Source: Paraburkholderia ginsengiterrae
Lineage (GTDB): Bacteria > Pseudomonadota > Gammaproteobacteria > Burkholderiales > Burkholderiaceae
Assembly (NCBI RefSeq): GCF_001645125.1
Contig: NZ_LXKA01000360.1
Location: 1 to 64,000 of the forward strand
DNA length: 64,000 nt
Direction of reading: 5' to 3'
Part shown: piece after piece, positions 28,623 through 37,743 of the stretch
Layout: every line of letters begins with the position of its first letter
How positions within the stretch are numbered: the stretch's first letter is position 1
Position numbers and translations under genes: made by a program
Notes under the pieces: generated by a model
The model's database searches: none
Told to the model about the DNA's origin: nothing
What the model saw: only the letters and a program-made list of their open reading frames with translations

Positions 28623-28655
28623 GTAAATAAAGCGCAAATAAAACGCAAATAAGCG
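28623..28655. repeat. three degenerate 11-bp tandem repeats
   Basis: Three 11-base units, GTAAATAAAGC, GCAAATAAAAC and GCAAATAAGCG, fill the middle of the gap between the oxidoreductase and SDR genes. They are AT-rich in an otherwise GC-rich setting and end some 20 bases before the SDR start codon, just upstream of its ribosome site. Confidence 0.7.
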
Positions 28656-28675
28656 GTCCCTTCAGGAGTCGCACG

Positions 28676-29569
28676 ATGTTCGAATTCGCAGGCAAGGTAG
28701 CGGTGATCACCGGCGCGGCAAGTGGCTTCGGCCGCGCGTTCGCGCAGAAGGGTGCGTCGCTCGGCATGAAGCTCGTGCTGGCCGACGTCAATCCCGAGGT
28801 GCTCGCGCAAACCGTCGATGCGTTGCGCGCCGCCGGTGCCGAGGCGATCGGCGTGCCGACCGACGTGTCCAGCGCGGCCCAGGTCGACGCGCTCGCCCAG
28901 GCGGCGCTCGATGCGTATGGCCGCGTGCATCTGCTGTTCAACAACGCGGGCGTGGGTTCGAGCGGCTTCCTGTGGGAAAGCTCGGCGAACGACTGGTCGT
29001 GGGTGTTCGGCGTGAACGTGATGGGCGTCGCGCACGGCGTGCGCGCGTTCACGCCGATCATGCTGGCGCAGAACGAACCGGCGCATATCGTCAACACGGC
29101 GTCGGTCGCGGGCTTGCTGTCGCCGCCCGCGATGGGCGTGTACAACGCGTCGAAGCACGCCGTGGTGTCGCTCACCGAGACGCTTTATCACGACCTGCAA
29201 CTGGCGCAGGCTGCTCAGTCGGGCACGCAGGGCGGCCTCGTCGGCTGCTCGCTGCTGTGCCCGGCCTTCGTGCCGACCGGCATCGCCGATGCGGAACGCT
29301 CGCGTCCCGCGGAGCTGCGCAACGACCGCGCGCCGACGCGCTCGCAGATTGCGGCGGGCAAGCAACTGCAGCGCGCGGTGCAAGCAGGCAAGCTGAGCGC
29401 CGACGATGTCGCCGAGATCACCTTCGAAGCGATCGCCGCGCGGCGGTTTTACATCGTCACGCATCCGGGCATCATGGAGAGCGTCAAGCTGCGTCACGAA
29501 GACATCGAGCAGTTGCGCAATCCCGTCGATCCCATGTCGCTGAAGCCGGAAGTGAAGAACGCGAACTGA
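28676..29569 (+). CDS. short-chain dehydrogenase/reductase
   Basis: The 297-residue SDR has the classical set: cofactor motif TGAASGFG (residues 12-19), NNAG in FNNAGVG, and the catalytic Tyr156-Lys160 pair in YNASK, with the serine of NTASVAG before it. It oxidises or reduces a hydroxyl or keto group with NAD(P). CAGGAG lies before the ATG. It sits between an MDR reductase and an HSL-type hydrolase, separated by 79 and 73 bp, so the three may be one transcript for modifying and hydrolysing a lipid-like ester. The substrate is not evident. Confidence 0.92.
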   Translation: MFEFAGKVAVITGAASGFGRAFAQKGASLGMKLVLADVNPEVLAQTVDALRAAGAEAIGVPTDVSSAAQVDALAQAALDAYGRVHLLFNNAGVGSSGFLWESSANDWSWVFGVNVMGVAHGVRAFTPIMLAQNEPAHIVNTASVAGLLSPPAMGVYNASKHAVVSLTETLYHDLQLAQAAQSGTQGGLVGCSLLCPAFVPTGIADAERSRPAELRNDRAPTRSQIAAGKQLQRAVQAGKLSADDVAEITFEAIAARRFYIVTHPGIMESVKLRHEDIEQLRNPVDPMSLKPEVKNAN

Positions 29570-29642
29570 ACGCAAGTTAAGCACGCGCGGATCCGCTCGC
29601 GCGCTGTCCAACCTTTGGCGCCCAGGCGCCAGCCGACGCACC

Positions 29643-30602
29643 ATGCCGCTGAATCCGAAGATCGAGCAGATGCTCGACATGATCGCGCGGGCGAAGCGCC
29701 CGCAGCTTCATGAATTGACCGCGCAAGACGCGCGCGTCTCCTACGAAAAAAGCGCGCCGATTCTGGAGATCGCAAGCGCGCCGATGTTCGCCGCCGACGA
29801 TCTGCGCATTCCGATCCGCGATGGCGCGACGCTACGCGCGCGTCTTTATCAGCCGGTCGAGCCGAGCTGGGCGGAACCCGCACCGGCGCTGGTGTATTAC
29901 CACGGCGGCGGATTCACGGTGGGCAGCGTCGACACGCACGATGCGCTGTGCCGGATGTTCGCGCGCGACGGCCGCTGCATGGTGCTGTCGGTCGATTACC
30001 GGCTCGCGCCGGAGTACAAATTCCCCACCGCCGTCGAAGATGCATTCGACGCCTTGAGCTGGCTGCACCAGCACGCCGCGGAATACGGCGTGGACCCGGC
30101 ACGGCTCGCGGTAGGCGGCGATAGCGCGGGCGGCACGCTGGCCACGGTCTGCGCGGTGCTCGCGCGGGATGCCGGCATTGCGCTGGCGTTGCAATTGCTG
30201 ATTTATCCTGGCACGACCGGCTACCAGCAGACCGATTCGCACACGCGTCTCGCCGACGGCTTTCTGCTCGCGGGCGATACGATTCAATGGTTTTTCGAGC
30301 ACTACGTGCGCGATGCAAGCGATCGCGACGACTGGCGTTTCGCGCCGCTCGACGGACGCCGCGGCGAGCCCGGTTTCCGCGGCGTGGCGCGGGCATGGAT
30401 CGCGACTGCGGAATACGATCCGTTGAGCGATGAAGGCGAAGCCTACGCGGAGAAATTGCGCGCGCAGGGCAACGCCGTGACGCTCAGGCGCTACCCTGGC
30501 ATGATCCATGAGTTTTTCAAGCTGGGCGGCTTCGTACCCGAGGTTGCCGAGGCGCATGCGGATGCCGCCGCGGCGCTGCGCGCGGCGTTCGGCACGGACT
30601 AG
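29643..30602 (+). CDS. alpha/beta hydrolase, hormone-sensitive-lipase family
   Basis: This 319-residue cytoplasmic esterase/lipase has the HSL oxyanion motif HGGG (His87 onward) and the nucleophile elbow GDSAG (Ser161). The acid in EYDPLSDEG and the catalytic His in GMIHEFF follow. These enzymes hydrolyse short- to medium-chain esters. It is the last gene of the plus-strand lipid group and converges with the next minus-strand gene, leaving 24 bp between stop codons, too little for a long terminator. There is no signal peptide. Confidence 0.93.
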   Translation: MPLNPKIEQMLDMIARAKRPQLHELTAQDARVSYEKSAPILEIASAPMFAADDLRIPIRDGATLRARLYQPVEPSWAEPAPALVYYHGGGFTVGSVDTHDALCRMFARDGRCMVLSVDYRLAPEYKFPTAVEDAFDALSWLHQHAAEYGVDPARLAVGGDSAGGTLATVCAVLARDAGIALALQLLIYPGTTGYQQTDSHTRLADGFLLAGDTIQWFFEHYVRDASDRDDWRFAPLDGRRGEPGFRGVARAWIATAEYDPLSDEGEAYAEKLRAQGNAVTLRRYPGMIHEFFKLGGFVPEVAEAHADAAAALRAAFGTD

Positions 30603-30626
30603 GTGTGTCGTTTCGCCCCGACGCCA

Positions 30627-31148
30627 CTAGGTTTCCGGAACAAAAAACGCATTGGACGGCATTTCTGACAGAACTGCGGTCGTACACGTTTTCAGCAGCC
30701 GCGAATTGGCGATCTTGTCGGGACTGGATATGTCGATGTGGCGCTGTCGTTCAAGGGCGCGCAAAAAATCCGCCTTCAACTCCTCGTCGTAAGCCCCGCG
30801 CTGTTCGACTTTGTGGCGTATCGCTTCAAGGTCGTACTCGAGTGCCTGATAAGCAGCGATCGTCGTTTCGTATGCTTTAAGCGTTTTTCTGAACTGGGTC
30901 GCCGGCCGGATCGCTGCAACGAAGGCGGCAAACGTCCCGAGACCTTGCCAGACGTGTTTGCCGATGTCCGTTTTGAAGAACCACAGGCCGGCGACCGCCG
31001 ATGTGGGGGCCGCGATGACGAGCGCCAGGTCCATAGCCATATCCAAATGTTCGAGACGGCGCAGTCGTTCGCTGTAGTATCGAACATTAAGCCGAGCAGT
31101 GCGAAGCTTGTCATACACCGCCCAGACTGGATGGTTCTCGCGTTTCAT
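30627..31148 (-). CDS. two-transmembrane SLATT-like protein of unknown function
   Basis: From the ATG at 31148 (GGGGGG just upstream) the protein has 173 residues. An N-terminal amphipathic, basic helix (VYDKLRTARLNVRYYSERL) is followed by two hydrophobic segments (about 39-58 and 66-83) and a long charged helical C-terminal part with YQALEYDLEAIRHKVEQR. This architecture resembles SLATT-domain proteins, two-TM pore-forming effectors known beside nucleotide-second-messenger defence genes. No SMODS cyclase or SLOG gene lies next to it, so an effector role is inference. Its start is 30 bp from that of the divergent small secreted protein. The domain assignment is by shape and needs a profile search. 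Confidence 0.5.
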   Translation of the reverse strand: MKRENHPVWAVYDKLRTARLNVRYYSERLRRLEHLDMAMDLALVIAAPTSAVAGLWFFKTDIGKHVWQGLGTFAAFVAAIRPATQFRKTLKAYETTIAAYQALEYDLEAIRHKVEQRGAYDEELKADFLRALERQRHIDISSPDKIANSRLLKTCTTAVLSEMPSNAFFVPET

Positions 31149-31178
31149 AGTCCCCCCGTACACGTGCGGAGCAAAACA

Positions 31179-31463
31179 ATGATAGTCAAGAAACACAGCA
31201 CAGGCATGCTCGTATTGCTGACTGCGCTGTCTTGCTCGTCGTCTCTAACCGCGGCTGCAACGCCCGAAACGGCCACACCTGCATCAGGCCGCGCGACGGC
31301 GACGCCGAAGGCGAGCGCACCGATCCCGTCGAGCGCCGCCTCGAACCCGGACAAGGGGGATGCACCGGCCGGTACACGCAGCCTCGTTCCGGATAGCCCA
31401 CGTCCCAGCGTCGATCCTACGCAGCCCTGGCCGCGATCCGGAGCCGTTGACCAATCCAAGTAA
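31179..31463 (+). CDS. small secreted Pro/Ala/Thr-rich protein
   Basis: The 94-residue product begins with a signal peptide (MIVKKHSTGMLVLLTALS) and continues as a low-complexity segment of Ala, Thr, Pro and Ser with acidic and basic residues, ending in PWPRSGAVDQSK. It has one cysteine in a poor lipobox context, so it is more likely secreted than lipidated. GGAG lies seven bases upstream of the ATG at 31179. It precedes the TPR-CHAT gene by 161 bp on the same strand and may be co-transcribed. I recognise no family. Confidence 0.55.
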   Translation: MIVKKHSTGMLVLLTALSCSSSLTAAATPETATPASGRATATPKASAPIPSSAASNPDKGDAPAGTRSLVPDSPRPSVDPTQPWPRSGAVDQSK

Positions 31464-31624
31464 GGTCTCGACAGGCGACAGCGGCGGCGACCCGGCAATC
31501 CCAATTGCCTTGCGGCCTTTGTGGCTTGAATCCGTACTATCTTGCTGCTTCAATAAAAGCTTGAGTAAAGCGGCCGACGATCGCTTACATCACGAAGCCG
31601 AACCAGTCCTATGAAAACAGGGGC

Positions 31625-34531
31625 ATGGATATGCGCTGCCGTTGGCTGGCCGTTTTGAGTTCGCTGATCCCCCTGATGCTGGCGGGGCTGCCGTGTGCAT
31701 CGGGCGGGGCGTCGCCGACGGCCCAACCCGGTGATTCCCCGGTTTCGTCGGCGGCCACGCCAGCGGCTGGCCGGTCTCCCGAACAACAGGCGGTGCTGGA
31801 CCACGAACAGGTGGTGCGCAATCAACTGAACGACACGACCGATGGCGATGCGCGTTTTGCGTTGCTCGATGGTCTGTCGTCTGATTATTTCCGTGTGGGG
31901 ATGGTGGCCGATTCGATGCGGGTGCGCGAGGAGATCGTCAATGACTCGCGCATTCCGGCAGGCCGGCGCTCACTCACGGCCTCGTATCTAGCCGGAGGCT
32001 ACGCCGTCTCCAACGACTACGCGCACAGCGAGCGCCTGCTTGAACGCGCGAAGGCGCTCGCGCGCGACGCGACGCCGGCGGAACTCGAGACGTTGCCGCG
32101 CGAGCCATCCTATGCATACTTCGGGGCCGAAGCGGAACTCGACCGCCGGCATCGGAGCCGGCATGATCTCGCGCTGCTCAAGCGCCGGGAGAGCGAGGCG
32201 CTTGCCTGGCGCAACCTCAATGACCCGGCGCTTAGCGTCAGGCGGCATCAGGCCGCGGTCAACGAGTTGCTCGACAACTCCCCCGAATTGATCCGCGAGA
32301 TGGTGCAGACCAATCACCGGACCGAGGCGTTGAGCTACGCGAACGAGATACGTTGGGACGTCGACAATCGGTCCGACATGAAGCTGAGTCCCACCCAGCG
32401 TGCGGAAGTTGATCTTGGGCGGGCGATCGCGTTGTCGTCGAACGACGACTACGACGGCGCGCTCGCGGCAATCAACGCCACCATTGACGGCCTCCGGCGC
32501 GCGAACGTCGCACCGTACTCGGGCATATTCGCCGAGGCGCTGCGCCAGCGTTTGATGATTGCGCTCGCGCTAGGGCGCATCGGCGACTACCAGGCGGACG
32601 CCGATGGCTTCGAATATGCGGCCAGTATTAACCCCGTCGTGGCACATACCTTGCCTGCCAGCGAACGTGATTCGCTGATTCTTGCCGCGCGCGGACGCTG
32701 GAAGGATGCCCAAACGCGGATCGCGGCCGCGATGGCGGGGGACCTGCGCAACTACGGGCCAGATAGCCCGTTTTACAAGTACAAGGCCGCAATGCAGATG
32801 CTGTACCGGCTGGAAGATCCTGCCACGCAGGTTAGCGAGTCGGAGATCGCCAGCTATGTCAAGCCGCTCGTTAGCTCGCAGGACGATTGGGGCGACTCGG
32901 GTACACGGGGTGCCTACGACGAAGACGGCGCGCTGGCCCTTTCGATGAGCCGAGCGATGAACGAGGGTGGCGAAGGGCAAGTCCTCGCGTTTCAGATCGC
33001 CGAGCTGTTCCATATGAACGCAACCCAAGGCGCGATGGTCGATGGCGCCGCGCGCCTCGCGGCCACGACGCCAGGGTTGCGCGCGCTGATCGAACAGGAG
33101 CAGTCGCTGCGCTACGAGCGCAACACCGCGCACGTAGCACTCGCACGCGCGACGAACCGGCTCGAGCAGTCGCAAAAGGACGACAAAAACCAGCTGCAGC
33201 AGAATCTCGCCAGTAAGGATGTCGAGCAGGAAGAGAAGGCCATCAAGGCCGTCAACGGGAAGCTGGCCAGCCTGCGCCAGCAGATCGACTCGCAATTTCC
33301 CCTCTATCGCCAACTCGTGTCGCCGGACATCCCGACACCCGACGCCCTCGGCAAGGTGCTGCACGAGGGCGAGGTCTACGTGGATTTCTACGCTGGGCGC
33401 GACGCCAGCTACGCGTTCGTGGTGCGTCCGGGTGGAGCCTTTCGCGCAGTTCGCCTGGCGGCGACTCGCGCCGCGCCCACAAAGCAGGTGGTGGCATTGC
33501 GAGCCGGCTTCGATGCAGGGGTGCCGCCGCAGCACCCGGGAGACCTGGCGGGGTTCAATCTGGGCGCAGCGGCAAGCCTGTACCAGGCGCTGATCGCACC
33601 GGTGCAGGACGACATTCGTGGGGCGTCGACGGTGTACATCGGGACGAGCGGGGTTCTCGCGAGCATCCCCTTCGACGTGCTGGCTACGAGTTCAGCGTCG
33701 AGCCTCGCGGACGCCCGTTGGTGGATCGGCACGGCAACGCCTGTGCGCATACCGAGCGCCTCTGCACTCGCGCTCGCACGTAGTCATCCGGCGACGCGCG
33801 CGAGCGAGCCGCTGATCGCTTTCGCCGATCCTGGTTTTGACGGCCGCGAGACGGGGGCCGTCAGTGTTCCAGCCGGCAACGTTGCCGCGCGCGCCTTTCC
33901 CGTCGACACTGGCGCACCTGCGTTCGACTATCATCGCGTGGCGCCGCTACCTGAGACGACGGCGGAAGCGCGCTCGATTGCCGGGGCGCTTGGCGCCTCT
34001 GACCAAAGCGTGATTCGGGGGATGCGGGCTTCGCGCAGCGAAGTCATGAAGAGAGACCTGTCGAACGATCGCGTCGTGCTGTTTGCTACACACGGCATCG
34101 TGGCGGGCGAAGTACCAGGATGGCGCAAGGCTGGTCTAGCGCTGGCCTACGAGGGAAGCGGACTGCCCGATTCCATTCTTACCGCCGACGACATCGTGAC
34201 GTTGCGGCTGAACGCCGACTGGGTTGTTCTGTCCGCCTGCAATACGGGACTCGTCACCGGCACTGCGGGAGATGCGATCTCAGAACTGTCCCGTGCGTTT
34301 TTCGCGGCGGGCGCGCGTTCGATGCTCGTCACCCAGTGGGCAGTTGAATCGCGCTCGGCAACTGAGATCACGACCGGCGTATTCCGGATCTACGCTGACA
34401 ATCCATCGCTGTCAAAGGCCGAGGCGCTCGCGCGCACAGAGCGCGACATGGCCAGCGGCAAGGACGGGGAGCTCTATCGCCACCCGTATTTTTGGGGCGC
34501 ATATGTTCTCACCGGTGACGCGGCCCGCTGA
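31625..34531 (+). CDS. secreted TPR-CHAT caspase-like protease
   Basis: The 968-residue protein starts with a signal peptide (LSSLIPLMLAGLPCASG), so it should be exported. Residues roughly 60-480 form helical, TPR-like repeats. A charged coiled-coil-like stretch (NRLEQSQKDDKNQLQQNL) lies near 515, and a CHAT domain fills about 560-968. The CHAT catalytic pair is intact: His823 in FATHG and Cys872 in LSACNTG, with the later HPYFWGAYVLTG end block. CHAT proteases act in regulated proteolysis and, in some systems, in defence-linked cell death. The exported location argues for an envelope or extracellular role. ATG at 31625 or 31631 may start it. Confidence 0.88.
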   Translation: MDMRCRWLAVLSSLIPLMLAGLPCASGGASPTAQPGDSPVSSAATPAAGRSPEQQAVLDHEQVVRNQLNDTTDGDARFALLDGLSSDYFRVGMVADSMRVREEIVNDSRIPAGRRSLTASYLAGGYAVSNDYAHSERLLERAKALARDATPAELETLPREPSYAYFGAEAELDRRHRSRHDLALLKRRESEALAWRNLNDPALSVRRHQAAVNELLDNSPELIREMVQTNHRTEALSYANEIRWDVDNRSDMKLSPTQRAEVDLGRAIALSSNDDYDGALAAINATIDGLRRANVAPYSGIFAEALRQRLMIALALGRIGDYQADADGFEYAASINPVVAHTLPASERDSLILAARGRWKDAQTRIAAAMAGDLRNYGPDSPFYKYKAAMQMLYRLEDPATQVSESEIASYVKPLVSSQDDWGDSGTRGAYDEDGALALSMSRAMNEGGEGQVLAFQIAELFHMNATQGAMVDGAARLAATTPGLRALIEQEQSLRYERNTAHVALARATNRLEQSQKDDKNQLQQNLASKDVEQEEKAIKAVNGKLASLRQQIDSQFPLYRQLVSPDIPTPDALGKVLHEGEVYVDFYAGRDASYAFVVRPGGAFRAVRLAATRAAPTKQVVALRAGFDAGVPPQHPGDLAGFNLGAAASLYQALIAPVQDDIRGASTVYIGTSGVLASIPFDVLATSSASSLADARWWIGTATPVRIPSASALALARSHPATRASEPLIAFADPGFDGRETGAVSVPAGNVAARAFPVDTGAPAFDYHRVAPLPETTAEARSIAGALGASDQSVIRGMRASRSEVMKRDLSNDRVVLFATHGIVAGEVPGWRKAGLALAYEGSGLPDSILTADDIVTLRLNADWVVLSACNTGLVTGTAGDAISELSRAFFAAGARSMLVTQWAVESRSATEITTGVFRIYADNPSLSKAEALARTERDMASGKDGELYRHPYFWGAYVLTGDAAR

Positions 34532-34624
34532 TCTCACACCGGGCGAATATCCCAAAGGATTGACACGGGCGCGGCCGGTGAGTGACTGAGGCGGTCAGTA
34601 TGGCTAACCAAACCCCGGCCTTCG

Positions 34625-35470
34625 TCACGCCATCGCCGGTTCGATATTGAACGCGAAGCTGCGCTCGAAGTCTCCGGGCCGCGCGATCCGGTGCGAGCCA
34701 TTGTCATCGCTGCGCTCCGCGATCGCCACGCTGATGACATCGCCGTGCGCGGCCACCCGCAGCGCGGTCGTGCCGCGCGTACCGTATTCCGGCGTTTCGA
34801 TGAATGCCGCCGACAACGCCCGTTCGCGTTCGAGCGGAATGCCGGTGGCCGGCAGCTCGTCGTCGCGCGCTAGACGCGGATCGCGCATCAGATCGATCAG
34901 GTGTTCGAGCGGCGGCGTCGCCGTGCGCGCGAGCAGGGTGCCCAGTTCGGCGCGTTTTTTGACCAGCTTCGGCCACGCGGTATCGAGCACCGCGTTCGAG
35001 ATGCCGTGCGTGCCGGGCGCGAGCAGCTCCGGCGCGCGCTCCGAGCGGTTGCAGTACCAGGCGAGTTCGCGGCGCGTCCAGTCGCCCACCAGCAGATTGA
35101 AACCGTTGTAGATGTCGCCGGTTTGCGCGACGTGCTGCAGATACGCGAGCGGCGTGCCGTGCGGGTTGCCGTTTGCGTCGCGCGCGGATCCGCTCAGCCA
35201 GTCGCTGACGAGCGTGCCGCGCGTCGGCGCGTCCGCGCGCATTTCGTGCGGCGCGCGGTAGTTGGTCAGCGCGGCGAACCGGCCGTCGCGCGACACGCCG
35301 AGCCACGTGCCGCCGCCCTGCAGATCGCGGCCCGCCAGCACCGCAGGCGCGTCATGCCACCAGCTGACCGGCTCAGCCGTCCTGCGAAAGAATTCGTCGC
35401 GATTCGCGGTGAGCGTGAAGAGCGGGCCGTCGACCGCGTCGGGTCGCCAGTCGAAGACGATCAGGCACAT
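34625..35470 (-). CDS. NRDE family protein (TANGO2-like)
   Basis: The 281-residue protein starts MCLIVFDW and has the NRDE motif in TLTANRDEFF, the defining feature of the TANGO2/NRDE family. Members are linked to heme handling and lipid metabolism, but their enzyme activity is not settled. Other conserved blocks are GGTWLGVSRDGRFAALTNYR and GNPHGTPLAYL. The start at 35470 gives the family N-terminus with the second-position cysteine; the longer frame upstream crosses the ygfZ terminator. It converges with the TPR-CHAT gene. It is transcribed in the same direction as ygfZ but separated from it by a terminator. Confidence 0.93.
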   Translation of the reverse strand: MCLIVFDWRPDAVDGPLFTLTANRDEFFRRTAEPVSWWHDAPAVLAGRDLQGGGTWLGVSRDGRFAALTNYRAPHEMRADAPTRGTLVSDWLSGSARDANGNPHGTPLAYLQHVAQTGDIYNGFNLLVGDWTRRELAWYCNRSERAPELLAPGTHGISNAVLDTAWPKLVKKRAELGTLLARTATPPLEHLIDLMRDPRLARDDELPATGIPLERERALSAAFIETPEYGTRGTTALRVAAHGDVISVAIAERSDDNGSHRIARPGDFERSFAFNIEPAMA

Positions 35471-35517
35471 CGGGGGGCATCTCCCGGTGGTGGAGCGTTT
35501 CAGTTGAAGAGAACCGT

Positions 35518-35541
35518 AAAAAACGGCGCCTGATAGCGCCG
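35518..35541 (-). terminator. ygfZ terminator
   Basis: The stem CGGCGC (35524-35529) with GCGCCG (35536-35541), loop CTGATA, is followed on the minus strand by six T (35518-35523). It lies 20 bases beyond the ygfZ stop codon and isolates ygfZ from the NRDE gene. Confidence 0.88.
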
Positions 35542-35561
35542 CTTTCCATTGCATGAGGCGT

Positions 35562-36656
35562 TCAGACCTCGGTGGGCAAGCCGTAGGGCAGAGCGAGGAA
35601 CCGCAGCGGCGGACCGTTGGCCGCGCCCAGATGCACCGAGCCGTTCTCCAGCGCCGCCAGTTTGATCTCGACCAGCAGATCGACGCCGCCTTCCGGTGCC
35701 GATGCCGCGTTCACCACCATGCCGCACGGCTGGCCCGGATCGTCCGAGTGGAACAGTTCCGCGCCGGCGCGCACCGTGTCCAGTTCGCCGGCCACGTTGG
35801 CGAGCGAGGTGCGCCGCTTGATCGTGCCGCGATACTGGCTGCGCGCCACCACTTCCTGGCCGGGGTAGCAGCCTTTGCGGAAATTCACCGCGCCGAGCAC
35901 GTCGAAATTGACCATTTGCGGCACGAACTGCTCGACCACCGGCTGGGTGATACGCGGCTCGCCCGCGCGAATGTCGAGCCAGTCCCACACGGCCGGCGAG
36001 ACGCGTTTGAGCTTGCCGTCGAGCGCGGGCAGTTGCGCCTCGATCAGCGCCTTCGGGCCGATCCACAGATAACGCAGGCGCCCGAGCGCGTCCGGCACGC
36101 GGATCAGCGAACCCGCCGTGCCGTCCACCTGCACGTGCACGCCGTCCGGCAGCGCGTCGAACACCGTGGAGAGTGCCTTGCGCACGTCGCCGGCAAAGCC
36201 CACCACCGCCAGTTCGCCGCTCGCATCCACGAGCTTGGCCTTGGCGCGCAGCACGAACATGGACAGCCGCTTCTGCACCGCGGCCTGCACGTCTTTCGAC
36301 ACCAGCAGACGGATCGTTTCGCCGCTGCGCCACGTCAGGAACGACGCCAGCAGGCGCCCCTTGGCCGAACAGTAGCCGGCCAGACGCGCATTGGCTGCGT
36401 CGAGGTGCTGGGTGTCGTTGGTCAGCTGGCCGTGCAGGAAGCTCGCGGCGTCGTCGCCGTTGACGTCGATCACGCCGAACTGCGTGAGCGGCATATAGGC
36501 GCCGTGCTGAATCACCGCGTCGAATTCATCGGCCGACGGGCGCGGCAGCGTAGGAAGCCCGGCGAGGGTGACGGGAGGGGCGGAGGCTGCCGTGGAGGCG
36601 GGGCCAGAGGGAATTCCTGAGGAGATGCCTGAAGCGGTAGCGAGCGGTGTGTTCAT
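35562..36656 (-). CDS. ygfZ: tRNA-modifying / Fe-S cluster assembly protein YgfZ (folate-binding, GcvT-like)
   Basis: YgfZ is a folate-dependent protein needed for assembly or repair of certain [4Fe-4S] enzymes such as MiaB. The protein has 364 residues. The family signature KGCYPGQEVVARSQYRG is complete, including the key cysteine. A GcvT-like fold precedes it with FGVIDVNGDDAASFLHGQLTND. The first 35 residues are Ala/Ser/Gly/Pro-rich with no counterpart in E. coli, so a start further in is possible, but no better ribosome site is seen. It diverges from mltG over about 50 bp, an order also common in related genomes. Confidence 0.94.
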   Translation of the reverse strand: MNTPLATASGISSGIPSGPASTAASAPPVTLAGLPTLPRPSADEFDAVIQHGAYMPLTQFGVIDVNGDDAASFLHGQLTNDTQHLDAANARLAGYCSAKGRLLASFLTWRSGETIRLLVSKDVQAAVQKRLSMFVLRAKAKLVDASGELAVVGFAGDVRKALSTVFDALPDGVHVQVDGTAGSLIRVPDALGRLRYLWIGPKALIEAQLPALDGKLKRVSPAVWDWLDIRAGEPRITQPVVEQFVPQMVNFDVLGAVNFRKGCYPGQEVVARSQYRGTIKRRTSLANVAGELDTVRAGAELFHSDDPGQPCGMVVNAASAPEGGVDLLVEIKLAALENGSVHLGAANGPPLRFLALPYGLPTEV

Positions 36657-36707
36657 GGATTCCGGGAACAGTCAATTCTGACTTTGGCTAAGGCAAACAA
36701 GTATTAT

Positions 36708-37743
36708 ATGCAGTCCAACCCTGCCACGTTCCGCATGTCCCTTCTGAAGAAATGTTTGATCGCCGGCTCACTCGTCGTGGTGCTGGCCGCCGCCGCGATC
36801 GCCGGTGGCTACCACTGGGCCAATAGCCCGCTCGACCTGACCCCCGCGCAACTCGATGTCACCGTCAAGCCGCATAGCAGCCTGCGCAGCGTCACGTTGC
36901 AGCTCAATCGCGGCGGCGTGCCGGTCGAGCCGGAACTGTTCGTGCTCATGACACGGGTGCTGGGTCTGCAAAGCGAGCTCAAATCGGGCAATTACGAATT
37001 CAAGACCGGCGTGACGCCCTACGAGGTGCTGCAGAAAATCGCCCGCGGCGACGTCAACGAATACGTGGCGACCATCATCGAAGGGTGGACCTTCAAGCAC
37101 ATGCGCGCCGAGCTGGATGCCAATCCGGCGCTCAAACACGATACGGCCGGCATGAGCGACACCGATCTGATGATCGCGATCGGCGCGCCGGAGGCGCCGG
37201 TCGGCAACGGCGAGGGGCTGTTTTTCCCCGACACCTATCTGTTCGATAAGAACACCAGCGACCTCGATGTGTACCGCCGCGCCTACCGGCTGATGCAATT
37301 GCGTTTGAACGAAGCGTGGACCGCGCGCGCCGAACCTGCCGTACAAGACGCCGTACGACGCGCTGACCATGGCGTCGATCATCGAAAAGGAAACCGGCAA
37401 GCCGTCTGACCGGCCGATGGTGGCGGCGGTGTTCGCCAACCGTCTGCGCGTGGGCATGCCGCTGCAGACCGATCCGACCGTGATTTACGGCATGGGCGAC
37501 AGCTACACCGGCCGAATCAGGAAAAAGGACCTGCAGACCGACACTCCCTACAATACCTACACCCGGATGGGCTTGCCGCCGACGCCCATTTCGCTGCCCG
37601 GGGTCGCGTCGCTGCAGGCGGCGCTGAACCCCGCGCAGAGCACCGCGCTGTACTTCGTGTCGCGCGGCGACGGCAGCAGTATCTTTTCCGACACTCTCGG
37701 CGATCACAACAAGGCCGTGGACAAATACATTCGAGGGCAATGA
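36708..37743 (+). pseudogene. mltG: endolytic transglycosylase mltG with a frameshift
   Basis: MltG is an inner-membrane enzyme that cuts nascent glycan strands. The frame from 36708 gives one TM segment (LIAGSLVVVLAAAAIAGGYHW) and the LysM-like domain up to RLNEAWTAR. It then runs out of frame after ACCGCGCGCGC at about 37319-37331. The homologous continuation, including the catalytic Glu in IIEKETG and [10 protein letters not shown], follows in another frame to 37743. Inserting two bases (one CG repeat) restores a 345-residue protein with the expected TARAPNLPYK junction. As written, the catalytic part is cut off. Starts at 36708 or 36735 are both possible; TATTAT at 36702-36707 as a -10 would favour 36735. 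Confidence 0.88.

Noticed and set aside
36684-36743. TTG start of mltG at 36684
   Set aside because: It is usable in principle, but ATG codons at 36708 and 36735 lie closer to the membrane segment and one is correctly placed after a TATTAT box.
37310-37380. Programmed frameshift in mltG
   Set aside because: There is no slippery heptamer or downstream pseudoknot-like structure; a two-base loss in a CG run is simpler.
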